Shown: in pieces, positions 21,178-23,599 of the stretch | How positions within the stretch are numbered: the first letter of the stretch is position 1 | Layout of the letters: the number at the start of each line of letters is the position of its first letter | Source: Limiplasma sp964504385 | GTDB lineage: Bacteria; Bacillota; Clostridia; Christensenellales; Aristaeellaceae | Reading direction: 5' to 3' | Length of the DNA: 23,599 bases | Assembly (NCBI GenBank): GCA_964504385.1 | Contig: CAZDEF010000040.1 | Span: 1 to 23,599, forward strand | Notes under the pieces: model-generated | Told to the model about the DNA's origin: nothing | Databases searched by the model: none | Seen by the model: only the letters and a program-made list of their open reading frames with translations | Position numbers and translations under genes: made by a program

Positions 21178-22188
21178 TTAGATATCGATAAACTCGCGGA
21201 ATTCCCGCATGATGCCGATACCGTCTGGATAATGAGCGGCAAACTGCGGTACGGCGTGGCTGGGAAAGCTGTTGCCCTCAATAAAGACGGGGCCGGTTTC
21301 GGTAATAGCCACATCCCATGCGACAAAGCGCATCTGCGGCACTTTTTGAGCGGCTTTCAGGCACATTGCCTTGGCTTCTTCAAAGAAGGGAATCTCAAAA
21401 CCGATGATGGGCGTGCCGGTGATGGGGTGGTGGGTAAAAGTATTGCCCTTTTTGTCGGCGCCAACGGTCAGCAGCTTTCCACTTTCCAGATCGACGCGGG
21501 CAGCCATGCCGCCTTGATCCACATTGTCCATCACGTTGCCATTGCCGATGCGCAAAAAGGCATAAACGATTCCCTGCTTCTTGTCGCCCAGCAGGGTGGC
21601 GATGCGGATGGTATTGACGGATGTGGGACACATGGCCGCCATGCGCGGATGCTGGATGACACGCTCCTCGATGATGCCGATCTGCTTATCCAACAGCTCC
21701 TTCAGAAAATCTGCCTCACGTCCCTGCCAGCGCTCACGGGTGAAGCGCTCGATGCCTACACCGCTGCTGCCCTCCAAAGGCTTGGCAATGATATCGCCAT
21801 AGGCAGCAAGAAAGGCTTCGAAATCGGCTTGCTGTGTGTCTGGGCTGATCTTCATCCAGCCGCGGCCGACTTCGTCCTTGAACAGCACGTTGAAGGTGGC
21901 CTTATCGTCGAAAAGGTACCAGTAGGCCTTGTCGTTCATGCGCCGCACAATGGTATTGCTCAGCCCGCGGGTGATCTGCGTTTTGCGCTGCGCGTCGTTC
22001 AGACGGTACATCTGAGCGATCTTGTAGTCCACATAACCGGCGTTGTACTTCAGCGCGCAGTGCAGCATGTCGCCCAGCAGCCACAGACGGCTTTTGCCGC
22101 TGCGCTCCTTGAGCAGACCGGTCGTCTGCCACATGGCCTTCCAGTCCATACGCACCAAGCGTTTTAAGAAAAAGGAAAGTCGGGACAT
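21178..22188 (-). CDS. Sugar-transfer-associated ATP-grasp protein
   Basis: This 336-residue protein resembles the ATPgrasp_ST family (sugar-transfer-associated ATP-grasp). The nucleotide fold is suggested by IIAKPLEGSSGVGIERF near residues 131-147, the NTIRIATLL strand and the metal-binding end WDVAITETGPVFIEGNSFPS. Family members often sit in capsule or cell-wall polysaccharide clusters and are thought to ligate a carboxylate to an amine. No glycosyltransferase is nearby here, so the substrate is unknown. The ATG at 22188 was chosen because AGGAGG lies 9 nt upstream. It starts 19 nt after ychF and is probably co-transcribed with it. Confidence 0.8.
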   Translation of the reverse strand: MSRLSFFLKRLVRMDWKAMWQTTGLLKERSGKSRLWLLGDMLHCALKYNAGYVDYKIAQMYRLNDAQRKTQITRGLSNTIVRRMNDKAYWYLFDDKATFNVLFKDEVGRGWMKISPDTQQADFEAFLAAYGDIIAKPLEGSSGVGIERFTRERWQGREADFLKELLDKQIGIIEERVIQHPRMAAMCPTSVNTIRIATLLGDKKQGIVYAFLRIGNGNVMDNVDQGGMAARVDLESGKLLTVGADKKGNTFTHHPITGTPIIGFEIPFFEEAKAMCLKAAQKVPQMRFVAWDVAITETGPVFIEGNSFPSHAVPQFAAHYPDGIGIMREFREFIDI

Positions 22189-22207
22189 AGGGAACAGCCT
22201 CCTTCTG

Positions 22208-23305
22208 TTATACGTTGAAACGGAAGAGGACGATGTCGCCATCCTTCATCACATAGTCCTTGCCTTCGCTGCGGACGAGGCCCTTCTCCTTACAGACGTT
22301 CATGCTGCCCAGCGCGATCAGGTCGTCGTAGGCCACTACTTCGGCACGAATGAAACCGCGCTCGAAGTCTGTGTGGATTTTGCCTGCGGCCTGCGGCGCT
22401 TTGGTGCCGCTGACGATGGTCCAGGCGCGGCACTCGTCGGAGCCGGAAGTCAGGAAGGAGATCAGCCCCAGCAGAGAGTAACAGGCGGTGATCAGTCGAT
22501 CCAGACCGCTCTGGCCAAGCCCAAGCTCGTGGAGGAATTCTTCCTTCTCTTCGCCTTCCATCTGAGCGATCTCTTCTTCGATCTGCGCACTGATGGTGAA
22601 CACCTGAGAGCCTTCAGCGTCTGCGATCTCGCGAACGGCCTTCACATAGGGCAGTTCATCCATATCCGGTCCAATGTCGCTGTCGGCGATGTTGGCGGCA
22701 TAGATGACGGGCTTGTCCGTCAGCAGGAACCAACCCTTTACGATCTCACGCTCGTCATCTGTCATGGCGAATGTGCGGGCAGGCTTTCCGGCTTCGAGGT
22801 GAGCTTTCAGACGCATCCCCAATTCGGCCTCGGCGGCGTTCTTTTTGTCGCCGCCCTTGTAAAGCTGCATCGCTTTGGCGGCGCGGCGCTCTACAGTTTC
22901 CAAATCGGCGAAGATCAGCTCCAGCTGGATCACTTCAATATCACGCGCAGGATCGATGGAACCGTCAACGTGGATGATGTTTTCATCCTCAAAGCAGCGC
23001 ACCACATGCACGATGGCATCCACCTCGCGGATATGAGAAAGGAACTTGTTGCCCAAGCCTTCACCACGGCTGGCGCCTTTGACCAAACCGGCGATATCAA
23101 CGAACTCCACTGTGGCAGGAGTGACCTTCTTGGGCTGATACATCTGCGCCAGTACGTCCAGACGGCTGTCTGGAACAGGCACAACGCCGGTGTTGGGTTC
23201 AATAGTACAGAAAGGATAATTGGCAGCCTGCGCACCCGCACGGGTGATAGCATTGAACAGGGTGCTCTTGCCTACGTTGGGAAGACCTACGATACCAAGT
23301 TTCAA
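22208..23305 (-). CDS. ychF: Ribosome-binding ATPase YchF
   Basis: This is a universally conserved OBG-family P-loop ATPase of 365 residues that binds ribosomes and influences translation fidelity and stress responses. The P-loop GLPNVGKS is at residues 7-14, DIAGLVKGASRGEGLGNKFL is the switch II region, and NIAD occupies the place of the GTP-specifying NKxD motif, consistent with ATP use. The C-terminal TGS domain begins near FLTSGSDECRAWTI. A TTG start at 23305 is preferred because GAGGA lies about 10 nt upstream and the family begins MKLGIVGLP; a GTG three codons earlier (23314) has only 2 nt of spacing to that site. Confidence 0.95.
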   Translation of the reverse strand: MKLGIVGLPNVGKSTLFNAITRAGAQAANYPFCTIEPNTGVVPVPDSRLDVLAQMYQPKKVTPATVEFVDIAGLVKGASRGEGLGNKFLSHIREVDAIVHVVRCFEDENIIHVDGSIDPARDIEVIQLELIFADLETVERRAAKAMQLYKGGDKKNAAEAELGMRLKAHLEAGKPARTFAMTDDEREIVKGWFLLTDKPVIYAANIADSDIGPDMDELPYVKAVREIADAEGSQVFTISAQIEEEIAQMEGEEKEEFLHELGLGQSGLDRLITACYSLLGLISFLTSGSDECRAWTIVSGTKAPQAAGKIHTDFERGFIRAEVVAYDDLIALGSMNVCKEKGLVRSEGKDYVMKDGDIVLFRFNV

Positions 23306-23344
23306 AGTTTCCACTTCCTCAGTACAAAACTATTTGCATTGGTT

Positions 23345-23373
23345 AGTATAGCCTGAAATAAGGAAAAAAGCAA
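23345..23373 (-). promoter_or_regulatory. Sigma-A promoter of ychF
   Basis: On the minus strand TTGCTT (23373-23368) and TATACT (23350-23345) are 17 nt apart. The leader to the ychF start would be about 33 nt. Confidence 0.65.
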
Positions 23374-23558
23374 TTTGATTTGTGACTGTTGAAAGAATAT
23401 AAAAGGAATAATCAGGAAGAAAGGAATGAATACGAATCATCGAATGATGAATATCTATAAAAGTTCGGATGGATTCAAGAGGAAGAAACGTGAAAGAAAG
23501 CAAAGGTTCGGAGAAAACAAAAAACGAAAAAATATTCAAAAAAGTTTCAAAAAAGGTG

Positions 23559-23587
23559 TTGACAAACCCCTTAAAGGGTGGTATTAT
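23559..23587 (+). promoter_or_regulatory. Strong promoter with upstream A-tracts at the window edge
   Basis: TTGACA (23559-23564) and TATTAT (23582-23587) are 17 nt apart. Upstream, phased A-tracts from about 23510 to 23555 resemble an UP element. This pattern is typical of rRNA and tRNA operon promoters in Firmicutes, but the transcript lies beyond 23599 and cannot be seen. The spacer holds a near-palindrome, ACCCCTTAAAGGGT. The rest of the region 23374-23558 is AT-rich and purine-rich with no gene I can support. Confidence 0.65.
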
Positions 23588-23599
23588 AGTCAAGCTCGC

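Noticed and set aside
23462..23512. Two GTTCGG motifs resembling half PurBoxes upstream of the edge promoter
   Set aside because: The flanks match poorly, the spacing and orientation are not those of PurR sites, and a six-base motif is expected by chance.
23330..23593. Minus-strand ORF of 87 codons in the A-rich right-edge region
   Set aside because: It overlaps both the ychF promoter and the strong plus-strand promoter, is Phe/Ile/Ser-rich from AT bias and has no ribosome binding site.
23427..23599. Plus-strand frame open to the window end with AGGAAGAAAGGA upstream
   Set aside because: The translation is Lys/Arg-rich low complexity caused by purine bias, and it runs through the promoter at 23559-23587.

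Overview
The window looks like a chromosomal segment of a spore-forming, Gram-positive anaerobe of the class Clostridia. This is inferred from the forespore spoVA operon, a SpoVM peptide, sporulation-type promoters, a PurO-type IMP cyclohydrolase paired with a stand-alone AICAR transformylase, a single-chain PurL, QueH, and ThiT under a TPP riboswitch. Base composition is moderately GC-rich through most of the genes. Exceptions are an AT-rich stretch at about 18260-19030 and an A-rich promoter region at the right edge. No transposase, integrase, phage gene or CRISPR array was seen.

Layout. (1) Positions 1-2640 are sporulation. An upstream terminator and a hairpin-rich stretch precede a sigma-E-like promoter (189-217) that drives a 64-residue membrane protein and the 26-residue SpoVM peptide. 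Facing them on the minus strand is spoVAC-spoVAD-spoVAE behind a sigma-G-like promoter (2613-2642). A 47-codon ORF with a good ribosome binding site sits between that promoter and spoVAC. (2) Positions 2647-7303 are a tight plus-strand housekeeping operon: queH, birA, a P1-family (DmpA/NylC-like) peptidase, acpS, and a bifunctional NAD(P)HX repair enzyme carrying an extra C-terminal domain that resembles inorganic pyrophosphatase. (3) Positions 7321-18380 are a purine operon, purE-purF-purM-purN-IMP cyclohydrolase-AICAR transformylase-purD-purL. Its control region holds a PurBox-like site, a consensus sigma-A promoter and a leader with an intrinsic terminator and a competing pairing. It ends at a 17-bp terminator. 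(4) Positions 18377-18894 encode an AT-rich membrane-anchored protein interrupted by a frame change at an A AAA AAA heptamer. (5) Positions 19067-20665 handle thiamine salvage: thiN (minus) and, divergently, a TPP riboswitch with terminator in front of thiT. (6) Positions 20738-23305 on the minus strand hold ychF, a sugar-transfer-associated ATP-grasp protein and a VOC-family protein. (7) The right edge ends in a strong promoter preceded by A-tracts, resembling an rRNA or tRNA operon promoter whose transcript lies outside the window.

How the genes work together. The purine operon takes PRPP towards IMP, but purC, purB and purK are not in the window. The thiamine pair imports thiamine and pyrophosphorylates it, with TPP feeding back on import through the riboswitch. 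SpoVM acts early on the forespore surface in the mother cell, while SpoVAC/D/E act later in the forespore to load dipicolinic acid. The most notable items are the purE leader, the frameshifted gene, the NnrE-NnrD-pyrophosphatase-like fusion, and the small ORF ahead of spoVAC.
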